Shown: positions 34,993 to 43,692, counted from the first letter of the stretch. The stretch: 64,000 nt of DNA from JAOPZW01 sp963803375 (GCA_963803375.1 CAWDMB010000012.1:177278-241277), one strand, 5' to 3'. The notes: generated from the sequence alone by a model not told the origin. Numbers and translations: made by a program.

Positions 34993-36756
34993 GTGACGAC
35001 CGACGACGTGCTGCTGGGGCTCGGGCTCGTGACCGTGCTGGCCGTCGGGTCGCAGCTCGTCGCGGGGCGGCTCGGGGTGCCGGCGATCGTGGCGCTGCTG
35101 CCGGCGGGCTTCCTCGCGGGGATCGCGACCGTCGACGTGCACCCCGACCAGCTGCTGGGCGACCTCTATCAGCCGTTCGTGTCGGTCGCCGTCGGGATCG
35201 TCCTCTTCGAGGCCGGGCTGCGGCTGTCGTGGCGCGAGCTCGAGGGGTCCACGCGCCCGGTCGTCCTGCGGCTCGTCGTCGTCGGCGTGCTCGTCACTTG
35301 GGCCGGCGTCGCGCTGAGCGTCGCCCTTCTCTTCGACGGGCTGACGCAGGGCGTGCCGCTGCTGATCGGCGCCATCCTCGTCGTCTCGGGACCCACCGTG
35401 GTCCTGCCGCTGCTGGCGTTCGTGCGCCCCGCGCGCCGCCTGCGCTCGCTGCTGAAGTGGGAGGGCGTGCTCGTCGACCCGATCGGCGCCCTGCTGGGCG
35501 TGGTCGTCTTCCACTGGGTGCGAGCCGGCGGCGTCTCACACCCCGGGGCGATCCTCGTCAGCCTCGGCGTGGGGGCACTCGTCGGAGCCGCGGGAGCCGG
35601 CGTCCTCTGGCTCATCCTGCCCGGGCTGCAGGTGACGGCGCCGCGGCAGGCCGCCCCGGCGACGCTCATGGTCGTCGTGGCCGCGCTCGTCGGCGCCGAC
35701 CTGCTGCGCGAGGACGCGGGCTTCGTGGCGACGACGGTGATGGGCATGGCCCTCGCCAACCAGCGCCGCATCGACGTCTCGCTCACGCTCGAGTTCCAGG
35801 GCACGCTCGTCCAGCTGCTGATCGGCGCGCTATTCGTCCTGATCTCGGCCTCGGTGAGCCCGTCCGACGTCGAGGCGGTCCTCCCCGAAGCCCTCGTGCT
35901 CGTCGCCGTCATGGTGCTCGTGCTGCGTCCGCTCGCCGTCGCGCTCGCGACGTGGCGATCGCCGCTGACGGCGCCCGAGCGCGGGTTCGTCGCCTGGATG
36001 GCGCCGCGCGGCATCGTCGCCGGCGCCACCGCGTCGGCCTTCGGCCTCGAGCTCGCGCAGGCCGGCGTCGACGGCGCCGACCGGATCCTGCCGATCGCCT
36101 TCGTCGTCATCTTCTGCACGGTCGTCCTCTACGGGCTGAGCGCCGCGCCGGTCGCCCGGGCGCTCGGGGTCGCCGGCTCCGGTCGCGCGCTCGTGCTCGT
36201 CGTCGGCGGCCACGCCTGGGCACGCGCCCTCGGCGCGGCGCTGTTGCGCGCGGGCGTCGGCGTGCGCCTGTGGACCGGCGACCCCGGCGAGCAGGACGCC
36301 GCGCGCGCGGCCGGCCTCGACGCCGACCGTGGCCGGATGATCGTCGACGCGGCGAGCCGCGAGGCGGAGTTCGAGGAGGTCACCGACGCGCTCGTGCTCA
36401 CCGGCAACGACGACTTCAACGCGCTGGCCGCGGCGCAGCTGCGCACGGAGCTCGGCCACGGCAGCGTCCATCGCGTGGCCCCGGCGGCCGGCGGCGGCGA
36501 CCTGCTCCCGCCGGTCGCCGAGGCGGGGATCCTGGGCGGCGACGACCTGACCTTCGACGAGCTCAGCCGGCGCTTCGCGGCGGGCGCGCGCCTGGTCGAC
36601 GCGGTGCACCGCGCCGACAGCGGGCCCGCCGGGCGCACCGTGCTCATCGTGGTCACGCCGGAGGGCACCCTCAGGGTCGCGACCGACGAGCGCGGCCCCG
36701 CGGCCCGTACAGGGGACACGGTGATCGTCCTCCAGGAGCCCGCGGGCGAGGCGTAG
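34993..36756 (+). CDS. CPA-type cation:proton antiporter with C-terminal TrkA-N-like domain
   Basis: A 587-residue transporter. About twelve to thirteen membrane helices occupy residues 5-395, including the CPA1/CPA2 features FEAGLRLSWREL, SGPTVVLPLL and the KWEGVLVDPIGALLGVV stretch. The C-terminal ~190 residues resemble an NAD-binding TrkA-N/RCK module (RALVLVVGGHAWARAL, then LVLTGNDDFNALAAAQLR), suggesting nucleotide control of Na+ or K+/H+ exchange. GTG 34993 is the start; the longer frame upstream is antisense to the CLC gene. The 33-bp distance to the inverted repeat matches that of zwf. Confidence 0.9.
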   Translation: MTTDDVLLGLGLVTVLAVGSQLVAGRLGVPAIVALLPAGFLAGIATVDVHPDQLLGDLYQPFVSVAVGIVLFEAGLRLSWRELEGSTRPVVLRLVVVGVLVTWAGVALSVALLFDGLTQGVPLLIGAILVVSGPTVVLPLLAFVRPARRLRSLLKWEGVLVDPIGALLGVVVFHWVRAGGVSHPGAILVSLGVGALVGAAGAGVLWLILPGLQVTAPRQAAPATLMVVVAALVGADLLREDAGFVATTVMGMALANQRRIDVSLTLEFQGTLVQLLIGALFVLISASVSPSDVEAVLPEALVLVAVMVLVLRPLAVALATWRSPLTAPERGFVAWMAPRGIVAGATASAFGLELAQAGVDGADRILPIAFVVIFCTVVLYGLSAAPVARALGVAGSGRALVLVVGGHAWARALGAALLRAGVGVRLWTGDPGEQDAARAAGLDADRGRMIVDAASREAEFEEVTDALVLTGNDDFNALAAAQLRTELGHGSVHRVAPAAGGGDLLPPVAEAGILGGDDLTFDELSRRFAAGARLVDAVHRADSGPAGRTVLIVVTPEGTLRVATDERGPAARTGDTVIVLQEPAGEA

Positions 36757-36809
36757 ATCGCCCGATTCCGATCGTGCCCGGCCAGATCGTCGCCGGCATC
36801 ATGCACCTG

Positions 36810-36828
36810 CCCCGCGTCGACTGCGGGG
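36810..36828. terminator. Hairpin between convergent antiporter and DUF1269 genes
   Basis: CCCCGC-GTCGACT-GCGGGG, a 6-bp GC stem with a 7-base loop, in the 112-bp gap between the convergent genes. A second inverted repeat, CCGCGG-ACGTCG-CCGCGG (36851-36868), abuts the stop of the DUF1269 gene. Together they could terminate from both sides. Confidence 0.5.
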
Positions 36829-36868
36829 CCCGCCACCTCGCGGGTCGAGGCCGCGGACGTCGCCGCGG

Positions 36869-37390
36869 TCAGACGACGGCCTGCGCGCCGCGCTCGATCG
36901 CGGACAGCGCCTCCTGCTCGGCCTCGTCCCAGTCGGCGACCTCCCGCTTGAGCACGTGCTGTCGCGCGCGCGTGGCGCCCTGCTCGATGAGCTCGGCGTC
37001 GCGGTCGAGGCCGATGACCACGAGCGCCGCCGTGCCGTCCTCGAGCATCGCGCCGATCTCCTTGGCCTCGCCACGGCTCGTGCCGTGCGCGAGATGGCCG
37101 AACCAGGCGCCCAGCCCCGCGCCCGCCGCCCCGGAGGCGGCGAGGCCCGGCAGCAGGAAGGGGAAGACGACCGCGGCTCCGGCGCCGGCCGCGAGCCCGA
37201 CCCAGGCGCCGTGCTGCGTGGGCTTCTCGGTCTTCGTGACCTTGACCTCGCCGTTGAGCTGCTTGGTGATGATCGCGCTGTCGTAGGAGCCGATCGCGTC
37301 GTCGGCGTGCAGCGCCTTGATCGCCTCGTAGTCGGCGTCGGCATCCATCGGCGCGTCGTAGACGCCGGCGTAGAAGAACATGGGCCGCAT
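36869..37390 (-). CDS. DUF1269 family membrane protein
   Basis: A 173-residue protein. Residues 1-60 form an alpha/beta ferredoxin-like segment (FFYAGVYDAPMDADADYEAI), followed by a glycine/alanine-rich hydrophobic hairpin (GLAAGAGAAVVFPFLLPGLAASGAAGAGLGAWFG) of the type seen in DUF1269 proteins (segments quoted separately here: GLAAGAGAAVVFPF and GAGLGAWFG). A second small domain completes it (TAALVVIGLDRDAE). Such proteins are common in actinobacterial stress loci; the function is unknown. First gene of a probable operon with the SHOCT and DUF6325 genes nearby, with inverted-repeat copy 7 lying 63 bp upstream of its own start. Confidence 0.82.
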   Translation of the reverse strand: MRPMFFYAGVYDAPMDADADYEAIKALHADDAIGSYDSAIITKQLNGEVKVTKTEKPTQHGAWVGLAAGAGAAVVFPFLLPGLAASGAAGAGLGAWFGHLAHGTSRGEAKEIGAMLEDGTAALVVIGLDRDAELIEQGATRARQHVLKREVADWDEAEQEALSAIERGAQAVV

Positions 37391-37453
37391 CGGCGAGCTC
37401 CTCCCTGGAGTTGGGCAGTGTCCGCATGCTCACGCGGGGCCGCCCGCCGGCGC

Positions 37454-37472
37454 ATCATGCAGACGGGGTGAT
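37454..37472. promoter_or_regulatory. 19-bp inverted repeat, copy 7
   Basis: ATCATGC-AGACG-GGGTGAT, one mismatch (G for C at arm position 6); the right arm fits. It lies 63 bp before the DUF1269 start. Confidence 0.55.
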
Positions 37473-37540
37473 CGCGTCCGCGTGCCGCGGGCGATCATCA
37501 GCCTCTACCTTCCGTTCCGGCGCCTCGGCGGCTCGCCGCC

Positions 37541-37798
37541 TCAGCCCCCGAGGATCCGCGCCTTCTGGGCGGCGAACTCCTCGTCGGTGAGGACGCCCTG
37601 ATCCTTGAGGGCGGCGAGGTCCTTCAGGGCCTGGATCGGATCCTGTGCGGGGGCGGCCGGCGGCGGGGCCTCCTGGTCGGCGGCGGCGTCCTGCGCGCCC
37701 CAGCGCTCGGCCTGGCGGCGGCTGACGCGGTTGGAGACGGCGGTCGCCGTACCGGCGACGACGGCGGTGCGGGCAACCCCGCGAAGGAGTCCTGGCAT
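37541..37798 (-). CDS. SHOCT-domain protein
   Basis: An 85-residue protein. The last ~30 residues are a SHOCT (short C-terminal) domain: IQALKDLAALKDQGVLTDEEFAAQKARIL, in which LKDLAALKDQGVLT and EEFAAQK are the recognisable parts. The N-terminal part has a short hydrophobic alanine/valine stretch (TAVVAGTATAVSN) and a Pro/Ala-rich linker. SHOCT domains usually mediate oligomerisation or membrane association. It sits 16 bp downstream of the DUF6325 gene on the same strand. Confidence 0.85.
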   Translation of the reverse strand: MPGLLRGVARTAVVAGTATAVSNRVSRRQAERWGAQDAAADQEAPPPAAPAQDPIQALKDLAALKDQGVLTDEEFAAQKARILGG

Positions 37799-37814
37799 GT
37801 CTCGATCCTTTCGA

Positions 37815-38288
37815 TCAGGACGCGGCTTCGGCGGCGTCGAGCGCGCCCATGAGGTCCTGGGCGGAGATGCGCTGGTTGTCGACGAGGACGCCGCCGTTGC
37901 GGCGGACCGCGGCGGCGAACGGCGCCGCCCAGCGGTTCTCGTAGACGATCATGACGGCCGCGGTGCCGGGCTCGATCGCCGCGGCGGCGGTCGCCACGTC
38001 GTCGTCGCCGAGCAGGCCCGACGACGCGCCCTCGAAGACCGCGAACCCGCCGACGCCGTGGCTGTCGAGGTCGGTGGCGTCGAACCCCGAGAACGTCCCG
38101 TCGGCCTCCTTGACGACGAACATGACGTCGAGCACGCGGATGATGCCGCGCTCGACGAGGTCGAGCAGCAGCGGGGCGGCGTCGCCGGCCATCGGCGCGT
38201 CGGGCGGATACGCGATGACGACGATGTCGATCGGGCCGATCTCGTCGGCCTCCGAGTTCTTGGGCGCGGTCTGCGGCGGCTCGCTCAT
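37815..38288 (-). CDS. DUF6325/DUF1269-like protein
   Basis: A 157-residue acidic protein of the DUF6325 type: GPIDIVVIAYPPDA strand, LLLDLVERGIIRVLDVMFVVK, a GLLGDDDVATAAAAIEPGTAAVMIVYENRWAAPF core, and an N-terminal disordered EPPQTAPKNSEAD tail. The family is often paired with SHOCT proteins in actinobacteria, as here, and is thought stress-related; the biochemical role is unknown. ATG 38288 has an AGGAGAC ribosome-binding site. Copies 8 and 9 of the inverted repeat lie 52 and 139 bp upstream. Confidence 0.85.
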   Translation of the reverse strand: MSEPPQTAPKNSEADEIGPIDIVVIAYPPDAPMAGDAAPLLLDLVERGIIRVLDVMFVVKEADGTFSGFDATDLDSHGVGGFAVFEGASSGLLGDDDVATAAAAIEPGTAAVMIVYENRWAAPFAAAVRRNGGVLVDNQRISAQDLMGALDAAEAAS

Positions 38289-38340
38289 GCGTCTCCTCCG
38301 GTCCGGGAGCCCCACGATCGCCCGCGAGGCCGTCGAGCGC

Positions 38341-38359
38341 ATCCTCCGGATCGGGTGAA
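38341..38359. promoter_or_regulatory. 19-bp inverted repeat, copy 8
   Basis: ATCCTCC-GGATC-GGGTGAA, two mismatches to RTCAYCC-N5-GGRTGAT. It lies 52 bp before the DUF6325 start. Confidence 0.5.
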
Positions 38360-38427
38360 ACGCGCGCGACGCGCGGGGCCCGCCTGGACTCGAACCCGGA
38401 TCTGACGGATGCAGACCAGCTTCCCCG

Positions 38428-38446
38428 ATCACCCGCTTCGGGGGAT
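38428..38446. promoter_or_regulatory. 19-bp inverted repeat, copy 9
   Basis: ATCACCC-GCTTC-GGGGGAT; the left arm is a full match and the right arm has one mismatch. It is 139 bp from the DUF6325 start and 240 bp from the divergent DUF4239-like gene. Confidence 0.55.
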
Positions 38447-38686
38447 GCGTCGCGGCGGTCCTCACTCCTAGCGTGCCTGGTCGAGCTCGCGCTCGGCCGT
38501 CGTGGAGCAACGCTCGCCGCCGGGAACACGAACGACGACATACACTCGCGGCGCCCGGCAAGCCCTCGAACAGGCGGGCCGGGGAAGGCTGGACAACCGT
38601 TGACCCCCGAAGCGCCGGGGCCAGGGCCTTCTGACCCTGCCGAGCAGCGCCCGGCGGCGTGCGCCGGCGCTTGATCGACATCAGCC

Positions 38687-39517
38687 ATGACCCTGCTCTG
38701 GAGCATCGTCATCCTCCTTGCCGCCAACGTTGCGACGATCGCAGCGATGCTCTTGGTCCGGCGCAGCGCGCCGGACGGCAGCCGCTTCGCGGACGGTGAT
38801 CGCGCGTCAGGCGTGTTCGGCGTGCTCGCGGGTGGCTTCGCGATCTTCGCCGGCTTCATCATCTTCCTCGCCTTCACGACCTACGATCAATCGCGGACCG
38901 GCGGGGAAACCGAGGCCCTGACCGTGGTGCAGCAGTTCGAGACCGCGGAGTTCCTCCCCCGCGCCACGCGCGACCGCCTGACCGGCGAGCTCGTCTGCTA
39001 CGGACGCTCGGTCGTGGACCAGGAGTGGCCTGACATGGAGCACGGAAGGGGCGGCGAGACGATCAACCCCTGGGCGGTCGCCCTCTTCCGGAGCCTGAAG
39101 CTCGCGAGCCCGACCAGCGCCGGCGAGCAGGCCGCGTACAGCAAGTGGCTCGATCAGACCTCGGACCGCGAGGAGGCCCGGAGCGATCGACTCCACGGCG
39201 CGGAGGGCATCATCCCGGCCTCGATCTGGCTCGTGCTCTTCCTCGTCGCCGGCGTCGTCTTCGCCTACATGCTGTTCTTCGCGGACAGCGGGGAGGGCGC
39301 GGGCGCTCAAGCGATGCTGATGGGATCGGCGACCACGGTGATCGTCCTGACGCTGCTGGCGATCAACGCGCTCGACAACCCGTTCCGGCCCGGTCTCGGG
39401 CAGATCGAACCGGTCGCGATGGAGCGGTCACTGCGAATCCTCGACCGCGCGCGCGCCATCGTGACCGACCGGGCTCCCCTCCCGTGCGACGCCCGCGGCG
39501 CTCGGGTCTCGTCCTGA
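38687..39517 (+). CDS. DUF4239/bestrophin-like membrane protein
   Basis: A 276-residue protein with about four membrane helices: an N-terminal one (WSIVILLAANVATIAAML), one at GVLAGGFAIFAGFIIFLAF (given as part), and two near the C-terminus (IWLVLFLVAGVVFAYML and a VIVLTLLAINALDNPF segment). A soluble helical loop with FETAEFLP and CYGRSVV lies between. The layout and NPFRPG near the end fit DUF4239 bestrophin-like proteins, possibly anion-conducting. The stop overlaps the next gene start by one base, so the two are coupled. Confidence 0.75.
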   Translation: MTLLWSIVILLAANVATIAAMLLVRRSAPDGSRFADGDRASGVFGVLAGGFAIFAGFIIFLAFTTYDQSRTGGETEALTVVQQFETAEFLPRATRDRLTGELVCYGRSVVDQEWPDMEHGRGGETINPWAVALFRSLKLASPTSAGEQAAYSKWLDQTSDREEARSDRLHGAEGIIPASIWLVLFLVAGVVFAYMLFFADSGEGAGAQAMLMGSATTVIVLTLLAINALDNPFRPGLGQIEPVAMERSLRILDRARAIVTDRAPLPCDARGARVSS

Positions 39518-40146
39518 TGGAGGACTCGAGACAGGGCCGCTTCGAGCTCGCGGCGACCGTGCTGCTCGCGATGGCGGCGGTGGCGACCGCGTGGGCGGCC
39601 TACCAGTCGGCGCGTTGGCACGGCGAGCAGGCGGAGGCCCAGAGCGCATCGATCGCCGCGCGCGTCGAGTCCACGCGCACGGCGAACGTGGCGAATCGCC
39701 AGGCGCAGATCGACGTTGCGCTGTTCACGCAATGGGTCGACGCCTACGCGCGTGACGAGACCGAGCTCGCCGCGTTCTATCGCAAGCGCTTTCGCCCCGA
39801 GTTCCGACCGGCGTTCGAGGCGTGGGTCGCGACGAGGCCGCGGATGAATCGCAACGCGCCGCTGTCGCCGTTCGCCATGCCCCAGTACAGGCTCGCGGCC
39901 ACCGCGAGGGCCGACCGGCTCGAGGCTCAGGCCGCCGCGTTCTCCCAGCGCGTGGGGCGCTTCATCCAGCGGGCCGACGACTACGCGCTGGCCGTCGTCC
40001 TCTTCGCCGCGTCGTTGTTCTTCGCGGGCATCAGCACCCGACTACGCTCGCCCACGACGCGGACCGTCATCCTCGGGCTCGGCTATGTCGTGTTCCTCTC
40101 CAGCGTGATCTGGATCGCAACGTTCCCGGTCAGCCTGTCCGTGTAG
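39517..40146 (+). CDS. Membrane protein with N-terminal and C-terminal helices
   Basis: A 209-residue protein not assigned to a named family. It has one membrane helix near residues 10-28 (LAATVLLAMAAVATAWAAYQS, in part), a long helical extracytoplasmic or coiled region (GEQAEAQSASIAARVEST ...), and two C-terminal helices (YALAVVLFAASLFFAG and VILGLGYVVFLSSVIWI). It is translationally coupled to the DUF4239-like gene, so the pair may form one complex. It is the last intact gene before the accessory half of the window. Confidence 0.72.
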   Translation: MEDSRQGRFELAATVLLAMAAVATAWAAYQSARWHGEQAEAQSASIAARVESTRTANVANRQAQIDVALFTQWVDAYARDETELAAFYRKRFRPEFRPAFEAWVATRPRMNRNAPLSPFAMPQYRLAATARADRLEAQAAAFSQRVGRFIQRADDYALAVVLFAASLFFAGISTRLRSPTTRTVILGLGYVVFLSSVIWIATFPVSLSV

Positions 40147-40293
40147 AGAGCCCGACCTCGCCGACCGTGAAGCCTGCCCGTGCGCCGCGGGCCGGATCGA
40201 CCTCCTCCTCGACGAAACCGGCAGCCCCCACTCGGCCCGCTCCTTCATGGATGACACGCCGACCTCGTGCAACGAGAAAGCGGAGCGGGCGGG

Positions 40294-41928
40294 TCAGGCT
40301 GCGGCAGGTGCGGCCTGCGGGGCGCTGTCTGTGCTGTCGGCGAGTGAGCCTGTTGGGAGATGGCGTGTCAGACCGAGGGAGAGCAGCGCCGCGAACGCGA
40401 TGGCTCCGAGTGCGAGCCGCAGCGCGTCGAGTTGCGCCTCGCCGTAATCGTTCGCCACAGCGGTGGCTTCCTCCTGGCTCAGCCCGCCGTCGAGCGCCGC
40501 CCGCTCGACGTCGCTAACCGGGACGACGTCGACCCCCTGCTCGGCATGCGCGACGACCGCGTCGCGTGTGGCCGCTGACAGGTCGGGGTTGTTGGTGACG
40601 TTCTCGGTGAAGCCGGTTGTTAGCGCCGCGAGCAGCACCGCGCCGATGAGTGCAGTGCCGAGGGACGCACCGAGGTTCTGGGCGGTGCCCTGTAGCCCGC
40701 CTCCCTCGCTCGAGTTCTTGGGCGGTACCGAGGACATGATGACGTTCCCGAGTTGCGAGGCGAGCAGGCCCGCACCCGCGCCGATCAGGACGAGTGCGAC
40801 CTTGAAGCCGGTGTCGTTCAGCTCCACGTCGAGCGTCGCGAGCATCACGATCGCGCCGATGCTGACCGCGACGAGCCCGGCCTGCGCGACTGTGCGCGGT
40901 GAGCGGCGGGCGGCGATCTTGGGGCCCAGCAGCGCGAAGACCAGCATCGCCGAGGACATCGGCAGCAGGCGCTTGCCGGTCTCAAACGCATCGAGGCCCA
41001 GCACGATCTGCAGGTACACGGGGAGGATGAAGAACGTGCCCATCAGGACGAACTGCTGTCCCCCCAAGCTCGACAGCCCCGCGCGGAGCTGCGTGATCCG
41101 TAGCAGCGTGGTGTCGAGCAGGCGGTCCCGTCCCAGGCGAGCGCGGCGCTGCTCCCAGAGATTGAATCCGTACAGCAGCGCCAGTCCCGCGAGCACCATG
41201 AACGGCACGGGTGAGAAGCCCAGCGGGGTGATCTCGTTGCCGTCGATCTCCGGCGGGTTGCGGGGCACGACAAACCCCCACTCGCTGCTGCGTAGGATCG
41301 CGAACACGATCAAGCCCAGCCCGCTCGCCGAGAGCAGCACGCCGACCTTGTCGAGGTCCGGTCGGCGCGCGGCCGCCACTGCACGTGGAATCTGCCCGCG
41401 CAGCAGCAAGATGATGATCACCACGACCGTCTCACCGGCGAACACGTAGCGCCATGAGTACTCCGTCGTTACCCAGCCACCGATCAGCGGGCCTGCAGCG
41501 ACCGCGACCGCAGAGACGCCCCCGAGCAGCGCATAGGCCAGCGCACGGTCACGGCCCTGGTAGCTGGCGGCAGTGAGCGCAGCGATCGCGGGGATCACGA
41601 GCACCGCGCCGAGCCCCTCGATCCCCGACCAGCCGACCAACAGCACAGCGAGGTTCGGGCTCAACGCTGTCGTCAGCGACCCGAGCCCGTAGAACCCCAG
41701 GCCGATCGCGAACGCGCGGTTGCGTCCCAAGATGTCCCCGAGCTTCGCGCCGAGCAGCATGAAGGACGCCATCACCAGCGTGTACAGCGTGATCGCCGTC
41801 TGCACACCCTGAACCGTCGTGTTCAGGTCTTCGACGATCTGCGAGATCGCCACGTTCATGACGCTCGTATCGAGCACCATCACGAACTGCGCCGAGGCCA
41901 ACATGCCCAGGGGAACCCATTTACGCAT
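40294..41928 (-). CDS. MFS drug transporter, DHA2 (EmrB/QacA) type, 14 helices
   Basis: A 544-residue exporter of the 14-helix drug:H+ antiporter family. Motif D1-like LDTSVMNVAISQI near the N-terminus, motif A GAKLGDILGRNRAF in the first cytoplasmic loop, and the motif C-like stretch GPLIGGWVTTEYSWRYVF are present. The C-terminal third contains an extracytoplasmic loop (FTENVTNNPDLSAATRD) before the last helix. ATG 41928 is chosen; an in-frame GTG at 41955 is possible. No regulator is adjacent; the 429-bp upstream region is empty. Confidence 0.9.
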   Translation of the reverse strand: MRKWVPLGMLASAQFVMVLDTSVMNVAISQIVEDLNTTVQGVQTAITLYTLVMASFMLLGAKLGDILGRNRAFAIGLGFYGLGSLTTALSPNLAVLLVGWSGIEGLGAVLVIPAIAALTAASYQGRDRALAYALLGGVSAVAVAAGPLIGGWVTTEYSWRYVFAGETVVVIIILLLRGQIPRAVAAARRPDLDKVGVLLSASGLGLIVFAILRSSEWGFVVPRNPPEIDGNEITPLGFSPVPFMVLAGLALLYGFNLWEQRRARLGRDRLLDTTLLRITQLRAGLSSLGGQQFVLMGTFFILPVYLQIVLGLDAFETGKRLLPMSSAMLVFALLGPKIAARRSPRTVAQAGLVAVSIGAIVMLATLDVELNDTGFKVALVLIGAGAGLLASQLGNVIMSSVPPKNSSEGGGLQGTAQNLGASLGTALIGAVLLAALTTGFTENVTNNPDLSAATRDAVVAHAEQGVDVVPVSDVERAALDGGLSQEEATAVANDYGEAQLDALRLALGAIAFAALLSLGLTRHLPTGSLADSTDSAPQAAPAAA

Positions 41929-42357
41929 GAGCCCCGCCACCCAAACCGATCGCACGGCAGCGCGGACTACACAAGTTCCGAGACGACCCCGCGGGCAAGA
42001 TCATGAGCAGAGCGTAGGAGCAGCCCACCGCACGCTCGTCACCCGCATTGAATGAACCGCCTAGCTTGTCGCCGCTCCCGCTTTGGAGAAGCAGCAGCGC
42101 GCGGGAAGCGCCACCTTCAGCGTCGGCGGTCGCTTAGCCGCCGACCCGCCAACCGGGTCAGGCCACCACCTTGCCGATGATGGTCCGCATCCCTCCTGTG
42201 ATCGGTCGCCGACGCGCGCCGCACCCGCGTGCGTGTCGTTCGATGACGACCAGCGCCGGCTTGAAATCAACGAGCGACCGTAACGGCGCTCGTCCGACTC
42301 GTGCGCTCGCATGGTTGCCGCGATCGGCGTTGCCTTCGGCAACGTGACGAACGTCGC
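41929..42357. other. Intergenic region without recognisable gene
   Basis: 429 bp between the MFS transporter and the broken cupin gene. Short minus-strand frames exist, but their composition is irregular and none resembles a known protein. Base composition is less G/C-biased by codon position than in flanking genes. Nothing else is seen. Confidence 0.5.
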
Positions 42358-42879
42358 TTATTCGATCAGGAACTCGATCCCGTAGCGGGGCGCCGCCGCG
42401 TCGAAGCGGGCGGCGACCGCGTCGACGTTGTCGGGAATCGGGGCCGTCGGGTCCAGCCGCGGCTCGAGCGTCTCCTTCGAAGAACTTCTCGATCCCGGCC
42501 GGCGTGAAGGTCACGATCATGCGCATCGCCTCGGTGCCCTCGTTGTGGAAGCGGTGCACAGTGCCGCGCGGTACGTTGACGAAGTCGCCGACGCCCGCGG
42601 TGATCCAGTCCTCACCGAGGAGGATGCTGCATTCGCCTCGACGACGTAGAACGTCTCGTCCTCGCGGCGATGGATGTGGGGCGGTGGGCCGCCCCCGGGC
42701 GGGACGATCGCCTCCATCGCGAAGTACGCGCCGCCCGTCTCGTCCCCGGTGACGAGAAACCGGTAGAGGTCGCCCGGTCCCACGTAGGTCGCGCCGGTTC
42801 CGGTGGGGCGGTGCAGCGGCGGACGGCTGGTCGCGGTCACAGGCGCTTCGCGCGGGGCCGTCGGATCGTTGCTCGTCAT
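42358..42879 (-). pseudogene. Cupin-domain protein with two compensating frameshifts
   Basis: Joining three segments restores one ~174-residue cupin. Segment 1 (from ATG 42879) ends at PPHIHRREDETFYVVE, carrying the cupin metal histidines and glutamate. One base is then missing near 42,632, and segment 2 continues ECSILLGEDWITAG ... VPRGTVHRFHNEG, containing the last metal histidine. One base is gained near 42,482, and segment 3 (EETLEPRLDPTAP ... YGIEFLIE) ends at TAA 42358-42360. Because the shifts cancel, only the middle is out of frame. The adjacent upstream IclR regulator was probably its controller. Confidence 0.75.
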
Positions 42880-42924
42880 GAGTCGAGGATGCCGCCGGTC
42901 GGCGGCCACGACCATGCCCGTTCG

Positions 42925-43590
42925 CTATTGCCGAACGGATCGCGCGATGCGCGCGCCGGCGCCGGCGAGCGCGCGCGCGTACTCGTCACGCCGCGCCTGG
43001 AACCGGCCGCGCGGCGCGCAGAGCGCAAGGGCGGCGGTCGCCGGCCCGTCGCTGGTGCGCGCCGGGGCGGCGGCGCAGTCCACGCCGTCGACGGCGCGCT
43101 GGGGCCCGACCGCGTAGCCGCGACGGCGCACGCGCTCGGCCTCGTCGGGGTCGAGCCCGCCACCGCCGCGCTCGGCGAGCAGCACCGTGCCCGGCGGTGT
43201 GAGCTGCGCGGCAACCGGTGCGGTCGGCGCGACCACGCCGCCGGGTGGCCGTTCGCTGGCGACATACAGGACGCGGCCGCGCTCCCATGCGGTGACGTGG
43301 ACCGTCTCGCCGAAGTGGCTCGCCAGCCGGCGTGCGGTGCGCATGACCGCGTCGCGGTAGCGGCTCGTGGCGAGCATCGTGCGCGCCAGCCCCAGCGTCC
43401 GCCAGCCGAGCCGGTAGCGCCCACACGGCAAACGCTCCGTCAAGCCGACGCTCGTCAACTCGGCCAGCAGCGCATGCGCCGTCGACTTGGCGATCCCCAA
43501 CTCGCCCGCCACCTCGCTCGGCCCCCAATGCGGGTGCTCGACCGAGAAGAGATCGAGCACCAGGGCCGCCTTGCGGACGCTCGCGGGCAC
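42925..43590 (-). CDS. IclR-family transcriptional regulator
   Basis: A 221-residue regulator: N-terminal winged helix (VRKAALVLDLFSVEHPHWGPSEVA, in part, then GIAKSTAHALLAELTSVGL) and C-terminal effector-binding GAF-like domain (LASHFGETVHVTAWERGRVLYV). It is somewhat shorter than the usual ~250 residues. GTG 43590 is chosen, but the frame is open further upstream into the remains of an SDR gene, so a readthrough form cannot be excluded. The cupin pseudogene lies 45 bp downstream on the same strand. Confidence 0.85.
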   Translation of the reverse strand: MPASVRKAALVLDLFSVEHPHWGPSEVAGELGIAKSTAHALLAELTSVGLTERLPCGRYRLGWRTLGLARTMLATSRYRDAVMRTARRLASHFGETVHVTAWERGRVLYVASERPPGGVVAPTAPVAAQLTPPGTVLLAERGGGGLDPDEAERVRRRGYAVGPQRAVDGVDCAAAPARTSDGPATAALALCAPRGRFQARRDEYARALAGAGARIARSVRQ

Positions 43591-43692
43591 ACGAAAAGCG
43601 TAGCCGCGCGCCGCGAGGACGCCCGTACGGCTACCCCGACCTCGCGGATCGCCCAACGCTCTGGTTGCCGAGCTGGGCGGGCGTGTCGAGCT

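Larger units (their letters stand above)
38289..38686. other. Regulatory intergenic region between DUF6325 and DUF4239 genes
   Basis: 398 bp, divergent. It holds two copies of the 19-bp inverted repeat (38341-38359 and 38428-38446) about 70 bp apart. A minus-strand GGGTTCGAGTCC at about 38387-38398 resembles a tRNA T-arm, but no acceptor stem can be paired. No ORF is supported. Confidence 0.6.

Noticed and set aside
36768..36786. Further possible copy of the inverted repeat (ATCGCCC-GATTC-CGATCGT)
   Set aside because: The right arm matches at only four of seven positions, and it lies downstream of both convergent genes rather than before a start.
38371..38446. Possible tRNA on the minus strand (GGGTTCGAGTCC T-arm-like sequence)
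   Set aside because: The putative 3' acceptor strand has no complementary 5' strand within reach, the T-stem has a mismatch and the anticodon arm needs an 8-base loop. Treated as chance similarity inside a regulatory spacer.
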